A DNA stretch of 54,711 nucleotides from Chitinophaga pinensis. GTDB lineage: Bacteria > Bacteroidota > Bacteroidia > NS11-12g > UBA955. The translations under genes were made by a program, and so were the position numbers. Each line of letters opens with the position of its first letter. Position 1 is the stretch's first letter. The stretch lies in NCBI GenBank assembly GCA_945890895.1, contig CAMDDG010000011.1, forward strand, positions 1 through 54,711. The letters run 5' to 3'. This document shows, in pieces, positions 1 to 8,454 of the stretch. Under the pieces are notes generated by a model. That model was not told where the DNA came from. It worked only from the letters and a program-made list of their open reading frames with translations, and ran no database searches.

Positions 1-1
1 T

Positions 2-1075
2 TCTCACAAAGGGTATATTAAGCGTACGGTATTGTCGGAATACAAAGAACAAAATCGAGGTGGACGGGGAATGCGAGGTGTTTCGCACAGAGATGAAGAT
101 TTTGTTGAGCATTTATTTGTAGCAAGTACGCACAATTATTTATTGTTGTTTACCGAACAGGGTAGATGTTTCTGGTTGAAAGTATATGAAATTCCAGAAG
201 GTGCAAAAGCAACCAAGGGTAGACCCATTCAAAACGTAATCAACATCCCTTCTGACGATAAAATTAAAGCATACCTGAATATCAACAATCTTAAAGATCC
301 CGAATATTTAGAAAATAATTTTATCATTATGGTAACTAAAAATGGAGTAATTAAAAAGACTTCATTGGAGGCTTACAGCCGTCCTAGAGCAAACGGTATT
401 AATGCAATCACCGTTCGGGATGGAGATGAATTATTGCAAGCGTGTTTAACCGACGGTGAAAGTGAAATAGTTATTGCTAAAAGAAAAGGTAAAGCCATAC
501 GTTTTTCTGAAACTAAAGTGCGTCCCATGGGAAGAACCGCAGCAGGTGTTCGCGGTGTTACACTTGAAGATGATAGCGACGAAGTAATTGGCATGGTTTG
601 TGTGAATCCAGTTAAAAAAGCGACAACTATTTTGGTTGTTAGTGAAAAGGGATACGGAAAACGTACTGACCTCGACGATTACCGGGTTACAGGAAGGGGA
701 GGAAAGGGAGTTAAAACCATTTCTGTAACTGAGAAAACAGGAAATCTGGTTGGTATATTGGAAGTTACCGATGAAGATGGATTGATGATAATTAACAAAA
801 GCGGTATGACCATACGCATGGCCACCGATAAGTTGAGAGTCATGGGTCGTGCGGCACAGGGAGTTCGTCTAATTAACATTAAAGAAAAGGATGCAATTGC
901 TAATATTGCTAAAACGCCTCGAGAAGACGATGAAGAAGAATTGGAAGGTGAATTAGTAGATGGGATGATTGTTGAGGATGTCACTGCAGTTGAAACTCAA
1001 GAAGCAGTTACTGATGTTAATGAACCCGAAGATTCCTCTAATGAAAATGAATCTGAAGATTTAATTGAAGAATAA
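2..1075 (+). CDS. gyrA: DNA gyrase subunit A, C-terminal part (5' end outside window)
   Basis: The reading frame is open from base 2, so this is the 3' part of a longer gene; the first visible residues are SHKGYIKR. GyrA wraps DNA so that the A2B2 enzyme can introduce negative supercoils. The GyrA box is visible as QNRGGRG near the start of the fragment, followed by the repeated blade motifs of the C-terminal beta-pinwheel (PMGRTAAGVRG, VTGRGGKGVK, VMGRAAQGVR). Presence of the GyrA box supports gyrase rather than topoisomerase IV ParC. The last 50 or so residues form a strongly acidic tail (EDDEEELEGE and onward), the kind of tail known to modulate wrapping in other gyrases. A TTG at 32 is only an internal Leu codon. 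The TPR gene follows 36 bases downstream on the same strand, and I see no terminator between them. Confidence 0.96.
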   Translation, partial: SHKGYIKRTVLSEYKEQNRGGRGMRGVSHRDEDFVEHLFVASTHNYLLLFTEQGRCFWLKVYEIPEGAKATKGRPIQNVINIPSDDKIKAYLNINNLKDPEYLENNFIIMVTKNGVIKKTSLEAYSRPRANGINAITVRDGDELLQACLTDGESEIVIAKRKGKAIRFSETKVRPMGRTAAGVRGVTLEDDSDEVIGMVCVNPVKKATTILVVSEKGYGKRTDLDDYRVTGRGGKGVKTISVTEKTGNLVGILEVTDEDGLMIINKSGMTIRMATDKLRVMGRAAQGVRLINIKEKDAIANIAKTPREDDEEELEGELVDGMIVEDVTAVETQEAVTDVNEPEDSSNENESEDLIEE

Positions 1076-1111
1076 AGAATTCGGCAAAAAAAATAATTTA
1101 AAGTTAAGAAT

Positions 1112-2623
1112 ATGAGAAAGTTGTATTATGTAATTTTAGCAATTGGATTGGGAATCAGTTCAGATGCATTCTCTCAAACTCGTTCAATCAATTCTGCTGA
1201 ATTTGCATTGGAGAGCGGTACTCCCGATGATATTATCATTGCAAAAGAAGAAATCGATAAAGCTTCCGTACACCCCAAAACTGCAAACATGCCTAGAATG
1301 TTTTTGATTAAAGCTAAGGTGTATCGGAGTATTTTTGACAAAAGAGGGAATCCCTTGATTGCACCTATTAGCCATCAAGCCGGTTTTATTGCAAGTCAAT
1401 CCATTTTGAACTTCTTTGAAAATCCATTAAAAAAGAAATCAGAAGAATTGGAAGATGCTAAGTATGAAGTAGGTAATGTTTTTGCTGCAACTTTCAATGA
1501 ATCTCAAAATGTATCGGATTTGATGAATAAAGCAACAGAAGGACAGAAACCATTATTTTACGATACTCTGGTTAGTTATTATCAAAACTTACTAAGTATG
1601 TATGGTAAATTGGATACTTCGATGATCAATAATTTAAAAGGTCAAAAAGTAGAACGCGATTTCTTTGTTGATCGAATTGCATTTTTTGCATTGAATAATT
1701 CCGATAAAGCAAAACGCATTCAAATTCTGGATGGATTAATGAAATCTGAAATGCCTAGTGCCATTTTGGTCGAAAGTTATTCTAAAGAATTATTGTTAAA
1801 TAAGGATACAGCAGGAGCAAAGCGAGTTATCAAAGAAGCGTTAGTTAAAAGCAATAACAATAATGAGATATTCAACGTTCTTGTGAATTATTACATTGCA
1901 ATCGATAGAGAAGCAGATTTGATGATAGAAATAGATGAGCAAATTAAAAACGCTCCAACTGCGAGAAATTACTGGATTCGTGGATATTTGAACGAAAAAG
2001 CAAGAAGAATGGATGAAGCTACCAACGATTATCGTAAATCCAGAGAATTGGACGAGTTTTATCACGATGCAAATTGGAATTTAGGTGTGTCATTGATTAA
2101 ACATGAATCTAAAAAACTCATGGATGCAAAATCTAAAGCAAGTGGAGAAGCTAAAGCAAAGATTGATAAAGAATTATTGGCGCTTTGGAAAGAAGCCCGC
2201 GGTTATTTGGAATATGCTGCAGAAAATCCCAAATACTCTAAAGAAGAGTTAATTGAAATTTGCAAAGGAATAAAAACCTGTTGTATGGAGTTAAGTGATA
2301 AAACATGCGAAAATGAACAACGCGACAAAATCAGAACTCTTACTGCAGGTGTTACATTGGCAATTGGCGATAAATATAGTTATCGTTTGATTGGAGATGC
2401 TAAAAAAATGGATGTTTCTTACCAAAATAAGCAAGGAACCGTTTCAACAATTTCTGATGTGAATTGTGATTGGACTAAGGATTTTGATGTAATTGATAAA
2501 ACTGATATGTTAACTTTATCTGTTAGAATTAATGGTGGTGGTTCAGCAACTATGCAAATTCTAGTAAATGGTGAGGTAGTATCTGAAAAAGAAATTACCG
2601 GAAGCGGTTACTTACAGTTTTAA
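1112..2623 (+). CDS. Secreted tetratricopeptide-repeat-like protein downstream of gyrA
   Basis: A 503-residue protein with an apparent signal peptide (MRKLYYVILAIGLGISSDAFSQ, cleavage probably just before or after the Gln), so it is probably periplasmic or associated with the outer membrane. The middle (about residues 200-330) is helical with TPR-like spacing, for example RNYWIRGYLNEKARRMDEA followed by DANWNLGVSLI. A Lys/Glu-rich helical stretch follows at about 335-370. The last 100 residues are predicted beta-rich and carry several Cys (KTCCMEL, KTCENE). The ATG at 1112 has no good Shine-Dalgarno. It lies 36 bases after gyrA and is probably co-transcribed with it; a hairpin terminator follows at 2647. 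TPR proteins are scaffolds; the partner is not visible. The function is unknown and the TPR call is by eye. Confidence 0.8.
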   Translation: MRKLYYVILAIGLGISSDAFSQTRSINSAEFALESGTPDDIIIAKEEIDKASVHPKTANMPRMFLIKAKVYRSIFDKRGNPLIAPISHQAGFIASQSILNFFENPLKKKSEELEDAKYEVGNVFAATFNESQNVSDLMNKATEGQKPLFYDTLVSYYQNLLSMYGKLDTSMINNLKGQKVERDFFVDRIAFFALNNSDKAKRIQILDGLMKSEMPSAILVESYSKELLLNKDTAGAKRVIKEALVKSNNNNEIFNVLVNYYIAIDREADLMIEIDEQIKNAPTARNYWIRGYLNEKARRMDEATNDYRKSRELDEFYHDANWNLGVSLIKHESKKLMDAKSKASGEAKAKIDKELLALWKEARGYLEYAAENPKYSKEELIEICKGIKTCCMELSDKTCENEQRDKIRTLTAGVTLAIGDKYSYRLIGDAKKMDVSYQNKQGTVSTISDVNCDWTKDFDVIDKTDMLTLSVRINGGGSATMQILVNGEVVSEKEITGSGYLQF

Positions 2624-2646
2624 TTGACCCATAGATTTTTACAATA

Positions 2647-2679
2647 AAAGAAAGGGCGAGTAATTCTCACCCTTTCTTT
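2647..2679 (+). terminator. Hairpin terminator after the TPR gene
   Basis: The stem AAAGAAAGGG (2647-2656) pairs with CCCTTTCTTT (2670-2679). After one C/A mismatch it continues as GAG/CTC around a TAATT loop. The 3' arm itself supplies the T-rich run. It begins 23 bases after the TPR stop codon. Confidence 0.7.
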
Positions 2680-2702
2680 GCACTTTGCTATTTAACATAA
2701 TG

Positions 2703-2782
2703 TAAATTATCAAACAAAACTAAATCCAACCAAATCCAACATATCAAAACCAAATCCAACAATATTAAATCAACCAATCCAA
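2703..2782 (+). repeat. G-less tract with three AAATCCAAC repeats
   Basis: There is no G on the plus strand for 80 bases. Within this tract the 9-mer AAATCCAAC occurs at 2722, 2732 and 2752, that is with offsets of 10 and 20 bases, and degenerate relatives follow (AAATCAACC, CCAATCCAAG). It lies downstream of the TPR terminator in the convergent intergenic space. A G-poor, C-containing unstructured transcript is what Rho loading sites look like, but that role is inference. Confidence 0.6.
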
Positions 2783-2790
2783 GTCAAACA

Positions 2791-2823
2791 AAATTCAATG
2801 GAACCCAATGTCCCATTGAATTT
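2791..2823. repeat. 11-bp perfect inverted repeat in the convergent intergenic region
   Basis: AAATTCAATGG (2791-2801) is the exact reverse complement of CCATTGAATTT (2813-2823), with an 11-base spacer. It lies just beyond the stop codon (2831) of the minus-strand BNR gene. There is no strong T-run on either side, so it may be a weak terminator or a 3'-end stabilising hairpin. Confidence 0.5.
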
Positions 2824-2830
2824 CCTCTTG

Positions 2831-5800
2831 TTATTTTACAAGTATCTTTTCAAATACTCTACGAATTTCCATTACTTCCTGCGCCTCAATTTCTAAAAAA
2901 TACATTCCTGATGGTACATGAAGTTCATATAAATTCCCGGATCCATTTATAGATCTTGTTTCCAAATTATCCAAATCCGTCGATTCTAATGATCTAATTA
3001 ATCTACCATCTGAACTGTATAATTTAATCGACTTTATTTCTCTATTTGATTCAATAAATACATCGCCTTTACTCGGATTTGGATAAATCTTCACTAAGTC
3101 GTTATTTATTGGATTATTGCCTACTGAATTTAAAATCAACGCATTTGATGAATCACTATTACAGCCTTGCCACGATAAAATTGCATTATAACGACCCACT
3201 TGAGTAGCTCTGATTTTTTGTCCAACACCCACTTTAACGCCATTCATATACCAATTAATCGTTCCAAATCCAGGATAGTTCAAGGAATATAAAGTATCCC
3301 AGTTAACTGCAATTTCTAAGGTTGGTGACTTTAAAGCAATTCTAAATTTATTGCTGTTAGCTGATTGAGGAATTGCACATTGATAATTAGTTGAAACGCT
3401 TGCCAAAAATTCATCGTTGTTTTTTAACGGAGGAATCACTTTCAAGGCAATGGAATTGGCTCCATTAATGAGATTTGAATTTTTACTCCAATTGTAGGAT
3501 AAATTTAGCCCATCCATTTTAGAACTTCCATGATTCAACAATAACAATAATGTATCTGTTAAGCAAGGTGAATTATTGCTTGAAATTAATTGTAAACTCA
3601 TCGGAATGGTTTCTAAAACCGTTACTGTTTTCGAAGTTTTACTATTTCCGTCTGTGTTTTCAGCAGTTAATTCAATCGTGTATTTTCCAGAAACGGAGAA
3701 TGAAATTTTAGGATTTAAAGAATTAGAATCCGTTCCGTTTTCAAATTTAAAATTCTGATTCGGTGAAATTGACCAAGTATGTTTTGTTGGGTTGTTTGTT
3801 GTTGTATTTATAATACTGAGTATATCAGCGGTGCAAATGGTATCTTTAGAAATACTAAATTGAGCTGAAGGTGTATTAATACTCCAAGCATCGCTGGTAA
3901 AAACTCCTCTCCCATGCGTTACAGCCATTATTGTGAAGTCTGATGGTCTGAATTGCAATTGCATGGTTTTAACCGGTCCCATACCCGAATTATATGGCGT
4001 CCATTTTACTGTTGTAGCCCAAATATCATCCGTTCCGAATATTCCTAATTCTGTGGCTATTAATACGTTTTGAGGTTTTTTGGGATTTTGAAGCGACCAC
4101 CAAACCGGAAGGTTGGGCAAATCTCCGTCTTTCGATATCCAGCTGCTTCCCCCGTTAAAAGAAATATAAATATTATTGATTCCATAATTACTTAACGTTA
4201 CAATAATTGTATCGCTACTTTGCGATAGAGTTACGATACTGGATACATTACCAGCATTGATTCCGTTAGTAATGTCTGTGAAACTTGGAGCTGAAGCAGC
4301 CGGATTTTCAGTATAAAAAACTTTTCCAACATCCGTCCCAACATACAATCTACCCTTTCCTGAGCGCAACTTTGTCCAATTCAAAGCACTTACCGAACCC
4401 GAACCTGAATTCGCAAAAGTTATCGTTTCAGCAGAATTGTAATCATTATTTATGCTGTTACGATACATTTCTCCTGCGGCTTTTCCACTAAAAAGTAAAT
4501 TATTAATATCATCTAACGCTGCAGGATTAATGAATTTCCCTGTGTTGTTATCCTTCAATACTTCCTTGAAACTCTGCCATGAATTTGTAGTAGCATAAAA
4601 ATTGTTGTATACATAGCTTATAACTTGCTTTTGATCGGATGACGGTGCAATGAAACAATAACCTCCATCACCTCCAAACACTGAGTATTTGTCATTAATT
4701 CCTGCATTCGTAAATCCCAATGTCCCATTATCCTGTGCTCCAGCTAACATGAAATTCGATGATTTTTGCTGTGAAATACTACCAGCATAAAATTGAGTTA
4801 CCAAATATCCGTTGTTTCTAGCTCCAATTGCACCCGATGAATTCCATGAATTATTGGGGATGTTAGATCCGTAAAAAATACCACCATCGGTTCCAAATAC
4901 GCATTGTTTACCATCGGAATGATATACGATTGCATGTTGATCAGCATGTACATACACACAACTAAGCGTGTTTAAATTGGCATTATCACTCCATTTCGAT
5001 AGTTGATTCCATTTACTTCCAGAATTAGTTGAAATAAATAAATCTATTCCACCGATAATCAGTTCTTTAGGATTTTTTGGATTTACAGATATAACCAAAT
5101 CATACCAACCTTGACCACGTGTAAAATCGGTGCTTGGAATTCCTAAATCGGCATCAACCGGTTCTGTTATTGCACTCCAAGAATTTCCCCCATTGAAAGA
5201 ACGAATAATTAAATCTGCTTTCCCACCGCTTTCAAAAAGAGCATAAAGTGTATCTGAATTGTTAGGTGAAACCCCTAATTCAACACGACCGGCCAATGCA
5301 TTGGAGTTTTTATAAGCTTCGGTAAAAGTTGTACCATTGTCGCTATATAGTATTCGACCTCCACCTTTATCGGAACCCGTAAATGCAGCATTAGCACGAG
5401 TTCCAAGCCAAATTCGATTACTATTGTCAATTTTAACATCCGAAATTGCACTGGTGTAACTTGCACCTGTGTATGCTTTTGGTAAAACATTGGAAAAAGT
5501 ACTACCCCCATCGGTACTTCTCATCAAACCAATGTTATTTACGGAGCCATTCCATTGTCCCTGGTAAAATAATATATCACTAGCAACATATAAAATACTG
5601 CTACCCGATTCATTACGCACAACAATATCATTCACATAGTAAAAGCCACTTGATGCATTGAGTAAACTAAAGGTTTTACCTCCATCCGTACTTTTGAATA
5701 TTCCCGATCCTCTACTGGTTGAAAATGTAGTACCAAATCCTTCACCGGTTCCCACATACATGATGTTAGAATTGTTGGGATCAAAAGCAATGCAAGTAAC

Positions 5801-6322
5801 CGTAATGTTCGACCAAATATCCGAAACCGATTTCCAAGTACTGCTTGAACTGGTAATATCATCATTGTACCACAGTCCCCCAGTAACAGCACCGGCCCAC
5901 ACTTTTTTACCTTTACTGTCGTTGGGATCCCATGCAATAGCGCGGGTTCTTCCTCCAACATTATTGGGACCTCTACTTTGCCAAGAATTGCTGGAAGAAC
6001 CTGGGGTTGCTCGTTTATTTATAGCTAATTTGGACTGGATATCGAGCAATGCCTGGCTTAAAACTTCAGGCGTGGGTCTACCCTTTTTAGGATCTATGGT
6101 GGCCAAATAATCTTGCTTCCACCATTCTAACGGCGCTTGTTTGACCTTTTGATACGGAGAATTTCCGGATCCAATTTTTTTCAAATGCTTATTCGCTTTT
6201 TTATAAATTTTGGAATACTCTTTTTGACTTACAAAGGTATCTTGTGCAATTAAATGGATTGGATTTATCGTAAGAAATAGATAAGAAAAAAAAGGGATCG
6301 TGAATTTTAAAAATGGTTTCAT
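2831..6322 (-). CDS. Large secreted BNR/Asp-box repeat protein with PKD domain and T9SS type A sorting domain
   Basis: About 1163 residues from the ATG at 6322, which is followed directly by a signal peptide (MKPFLKFTIPFFSYLFLTIN... IAQ); an in-frame upstream start at 6358 would add 12 residues that do not look like a leader. The first ~800 residues are a sortilin/VPS10-like beta-propeller with several Asp-boxes (STDGGKTF, STDGGSTF, SFNGGNSW, STNSGSKW, SFNGGSSW). A PKD-like Ig domain follows at about 805-900 (FSISKDTIC ... GKYTIELTAEN). The C-terminus has the T9SS type A signature (VKIYPNPSKGDVFIES ... SGMYFLEI), so the protein should cross the outer membrane via T9SS and be anchored or released. 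No glycosidase active site is recognisable, so the substrate is unknown. It lies downstream of hmgA on the same strand but behind a terminator. Confidence 0.88.
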   Translation of the reverse strand: MKPFLKFTIPFFSYLFLTINPIHLIAQDTFVSQKEYSKIYKKANKHLKKIGSGNSPYQKVKQAPLEWWKQDYLATIDPKKGRPTPEVLSQALLDIQSKLAINKRATPGSSSNSWQSRGPNNVGGRTRAIAWDPNDSKGKKVWAGAVTGGLWYNDDITSSSSTWKSVSDIWSNITVTCIAFDPNNSNIMYVGTGEGFGTTFSTSRGSGIFKSTDGGKTFSLLNASSGFYYVNDIVVRNESGSSILYVASDILFYQGQWNGSVNNIGLMRSTDGGSTFSNVLPKAYTGASYTSAISDVKIDNSNRIWLGTRANAAFTGSDKGGGRILYSDNGTTFTEAYKNSNALAGRVELGVSPNNSDTLYALFESGGKADLIIRSFNGGNSWSAITEPVDADLGIPSTDFTRGQGWYDLVISVNPKNPKELIIGGIDLFISTNSGSKWNQLSKWSDNANLNTLSCVYVHADQHAIVYHSDGKQCVFGTDGGIFYGSNIPNNSWNSSGAIGARNNGYLVTQFYAGSISQQKSSNFMLAGAQDNGTLGFTNAGINDKYSVFGGDGGYCFIAPSSDQKQVISYVYNNFYATTNSWQSFKEVLKDNNTGKFINPAALDDINNLLFSGKAAGEMYRNSINNDYNSAETITFANSGSGSVSALNWTKLRSGKGRLYVGTDVGKVFYTENPAASAPSFTDITNGINAGNVSSIVTLSQSSDTIIVTLSNYGINNIYISFNGGSSWISKDGDLPNLPVWWSLQNPKKPQNVLIATELGIFGTDDIWATTVKWTPYNSGMGPVKTMQLQFRPSDFTIMAVTHGRGVFTSDAWSINTPSAQFSISKDTICTADILSIINTTTNNPTKHTWSISPNQNFKFENGTDSNSLNPKISFSVSGKYTIELTAENTDGNSKTSKTVTVLETIPMSLQLISSNNSPCLTDTLLLLLNHGSSKMDGLNLSYNWSKNSNLINGANSIALKVIPPLKNNDEFLASVSTNYQCAIPQSANSNKFRIALKSPTLEIAVNWDTLYSLNYPGFGTINWYMNGVKVGVGQKIRATQVGRYNAILSWQGCNSDSSNALILNSVGNNPINNDLVKIYPNPSKGDVFIESNREIKSIKLYSSDGRLIRSLESTDLDNLETRSINGSGNLYELHVPSGMYFLEIEAQEVMEIRRVFEKILVK

Positions 6323-6392
6323 TTGGTTATTAAAATTAATGGAAGATGTTACATGCAAAAACTATGCAGAATTAACTTCGATGTGCAGCGTG

Positions 6393-6420
6393 AAAATAAA
6401 AAAGGGGAAAAAATTCCCCC
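6393..6420 (-). terminator. Rho-independent terminator of the homogentisate dioxygenase gene
   Basis: Read on the minus strand, GGGGAA, a TTTT loop and TTCCCC are followed by TTTTTTATTTT. It starts 6 bases past the hmgA stop and separates hmgA from the downstream BNR protein gene. Confidence 0.8.
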
Positions 6421-6425
6421 TAATA

Positions 6426-7583
6426 TCATTCAACCCAAGATTTCCAATACGATGGATCTTCAACACCCAGTGCTTCCTCCGTGATCATGAGCGGATGAAA
6501 CGGATCTATCATTACAGCTAACTCTCTGGTTTCTTTGGCGCCTATACTCTTTTCAACTGTTCCGGGATGGGGTCCATGAGGAATTCCTTTTGGATGGAGA
6601 GTGATCATTCCGCGTTCAACATGTTTGCGGCTCATAAAGTCACCATCTACATAATACAGAATTTCATCGCTATCTACATTTGAGTGATTATAAGGTGCTG
6701 GAACGGATTGAGGATGATAATCGTACAATCGAGGTACAAACGAACAAATAACAAAATTTCTACCTTCAAATGTCTGATGAATTGGAGGTGGCATGTGCAA
6801 TCTTCCGGTTATGGGTTCGAAATCATGGATGCTGAATCCAAATGGATAGCAATATCCATCCCAACCCACTGCATCAAACGGATGATTTACATAGGTATAC
6901 GGATAGATCCAATTTTGCTTCTTGATCATAACTTTGAATTCGCCCTTTTCATCGTGGGTCTTCAAGTTTTCAGGAAGTTTGATGTCTCTTTCACAATACG
7001 GTGAATGTTCCAATAATTGACCGAATGAGTTTTGATATCTTTTCGGGGGATAGATGGGCGTTGGTGATTCAATTACCATCAATCTGTTATTTGTATCGTT
7101 GAATTCCAATTGGTAAATGGTACCCCGTGGAATAACCAGGTAATCACCATATTCAAATGGAATTTCACCGTATAGGGTTTTTAATTTTCCGGTACCTTCA
7201 TGGATAAAAAGAACTTCGTCAGAATCCGCATTTTTAAAAAAGTAATCCGTCATACTTTTTTGAGGGGCAGCTACACCAATTGATATATCGGAGTTTACCA
7301 ATAAAACCTTTCTGCTTCTGATGTAATCATCCTCACCGATTGTTTTAAATGTTACAAAACTGCGATTTTTCATGTTTCGGTGTTCTGCAATTTTAGGCTC
7401 AACGCTGAAAGGTTCACCGATATCTTGAACTAATGTTGGTGGGTGACAATGATACACCAAGGAATACAAACTATTAAATCCTTCAGTACTGATTAACTCT
7501 TCTGCATATAAACTACCATCGGCTTTGCGAAATTGAGTGTGTCTTTTTCGGGGAATGCTACCCTGTCTGTAATAAAATGCCAT
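6426..7583 (-). CDS. hmgA: Homogentisate 1,2-dioxygenase
   Basis: A 385-residue cupin-fold dioxygenase that opens the ring of homogentisate to maleylacetoacetate in Tyr/Phe catabolism, using Fe(II). The family is recognised by the N-terminus (MAFYYRQGSIPRKRHTQFR), the first cupin stretch (DEVLFIHEGTGKL ... GDYLVIPRGTIYQLEF) and the second (NHSNVDSDEILYYVDGDF ... HPKGIPHGPHPG), which carries the His and Glu residues expected to bind iron. I chose the ATG at 7583; a GTG at 7601 would add six residues, but it lies against a -7-like TATATTCG on the same strand. It is a monocistronic unit with its own terminator. No fumarylacetoacetase or HPPD gene is in the window, so the pathway is encoded elsewhere or dispersed. 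Confidence 0.92.
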   Translation of the reverse strand: MAFYYRQGSIPRKRHTQFRKADGSLYAEELISTEGFNSLYSLVYHCHPPTLVQDIGEPFSVEPKIAEHRNMKNRSFVTFKTIGEDDYIRSRKVLLVNSDISIGVAAPQKSMTDYFFKNADSDEVLFIHEGTGKLKTLYGEIPFEYGDYLVIPRGTIYQLEFNDTNNRLMVIESPTPIYPPKRYQNSFGQLLEHSPYCERDIKLPENLKTHDEKGEFKVMIKKQNWIYPYTYVNHPFDAVGWDGYCYPFGFSIHDFEPITGRLHMPPPIHQTFEGRNFVICSFVPRLYDYHPQSVPAPYNHSNVDSDEILYYVDGDFMSRKHVERGMITLHPKGIPHGPHPGTVEKSIGAKETRELAVMIDPFHPLMITEEALGVEDPSYWKSWVE

Positions 7584-7678
7584 AAATTCAACTTTAACCA
7601 CGAATATAACAATAAATTTTTAGTCGATTATAATGTTTAAAGCATCCTCCGCATGAGGTAATTTGGACGAAAATTGAC

Positions 7679-7686
7679 TATTTTTG
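7679..7686 (+). promoter_or_regulatory. -7 promoter element (TATTTTTG) before the unknown gene at 7695
   Basis: Fits the Bacteroidota -7 consensus TAnnTTTG. It ends only 8 bases before the ATG at 7695, implying a very short leader and supporting that ATG over an upstream in-frame start at 7674. No TTTG is found at the ideal -33 distance. Confidence 0.45.
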
Positions 7687-7694
7687 GAACTATC

Positions 7695-8447
7695 ATGGAT
7701 CGTAAGAAATTTATTAAAAATATAGCCACTTTAGCAGCTTTATCGACAATTAACGATTTGCATTCAGCCGTTGATAAACTGGAAGGTAGCTTTTCAAAAT
7801 CTAAAACTGGAAAATTGCTATTGATTCATTTTAATGATTCCATACCCCATTCGGAGTTTGAAAAACACATATTGAATAAATTGAAAATGCAGTTGCCGGG
7901 TTATAATTTCTCCGTGGCGAACAATGCAAATGTTGAGTATCTTCATAAAATAATTGGCCCAGATTTGAAAAAGGGAATTGCCAATAAAAATCAACCCTTA
8001 ATTGCCATTCGTCCCCATTTGAAAGAGGCGTTCAACCATTCATTAAAAAGCACATTTCTCGATGATTTTTCGGATTTAACCAACATTGTTCCCAATAACG
8101 TGGATTTAATTAATCCATACACTTTACCATCCAGCAGCAATAAAAGATTGGACTCAAATGTTATTCAGCTGTTACAATCAAATGTGAATAAGAGTCAATC
8201 ATTTTATGTCGAATTGAATGATTTTATTCTCAATCGAACAAACAAAGAACTTTTTCATAAAAAATTAAATATCAACATAGATGAATTAATTACTTTAATA
8301 ATTGATTCAAATAAAATATCTCAAAATGATTCTAAGGAAAAGTCCACACAAAACAATAATAAAAAGGCTTTTCATCGTATTATATTGTTTTCAAATTTGA
8401 ATTCTGAAAAAGACAGTTTTATCATTGATTTAAAATTAGAAAAGTAA
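7695..8447 (+). CDS. Uncharacterised protein with a possible N-terminal leader, upstream of rqcH
   Basis: I do not recognise this 250-residue protein. It starts MDRKKFIKNIATLAALSTIND, a basic stretch then a mildly hydrophobic segment, resembling the leaders of some exported Bacteroidota oxidoreductases but without a twin-Arg pair. The rest is Lys/Asn/Ser-rich with alternating hydrophobic strands (GKLLLIHFNDSIPHSEFEKH; RIILFSNLN ... FIIDLKLEK). One low-complexity polar stretch (SKEKSTQNNNKK) separates the final strands. There are no Cys residues and no catalytic motif that I can see. The next gene (rqcH) begins 7 bases after its stop with a TTG codon, so the two are probably one operon and perhaps translationally coupled. 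Confidence 0.7.
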   Translation: MDRKKFIKNIATLAALSTINDLHSAVDKLEGSFSKSKTGKLLLIHFNDSIPHSEFEKHILNKLKMQLPGYNFSVANNANVEYLHKIIGPDLKKGIANKNQPLIAIRPHLKEAFNHSLKSTFLDDFSDLTNIVPNNVDLINPYTLPSSSNKRLDSNVIQLLQSNVNKSQSFYVELNDFILNRTNKELFHKKLNINIDELITLIIDSNKISQNDSKEKSTQNNNKKAFHRIILFSNLNSEKDSFIIDLKLEK

Positions 8448-8454
8448 TCGCATT

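Noticed and set aside
2722..2760. Short phased repeats considered as a CRISPR array
   Set aside because: The units are only 9 bases, spacers are 1-11 bases, and no cas gene is nearby.
5658..6110. Plus-strand 150-codon open frame inside the BNR/T9SS gene
   Set aside because: It is antisense to a long, clearly repeated coding frame (Asp-boxes) and shows no protein-like motif; a shadow frame.
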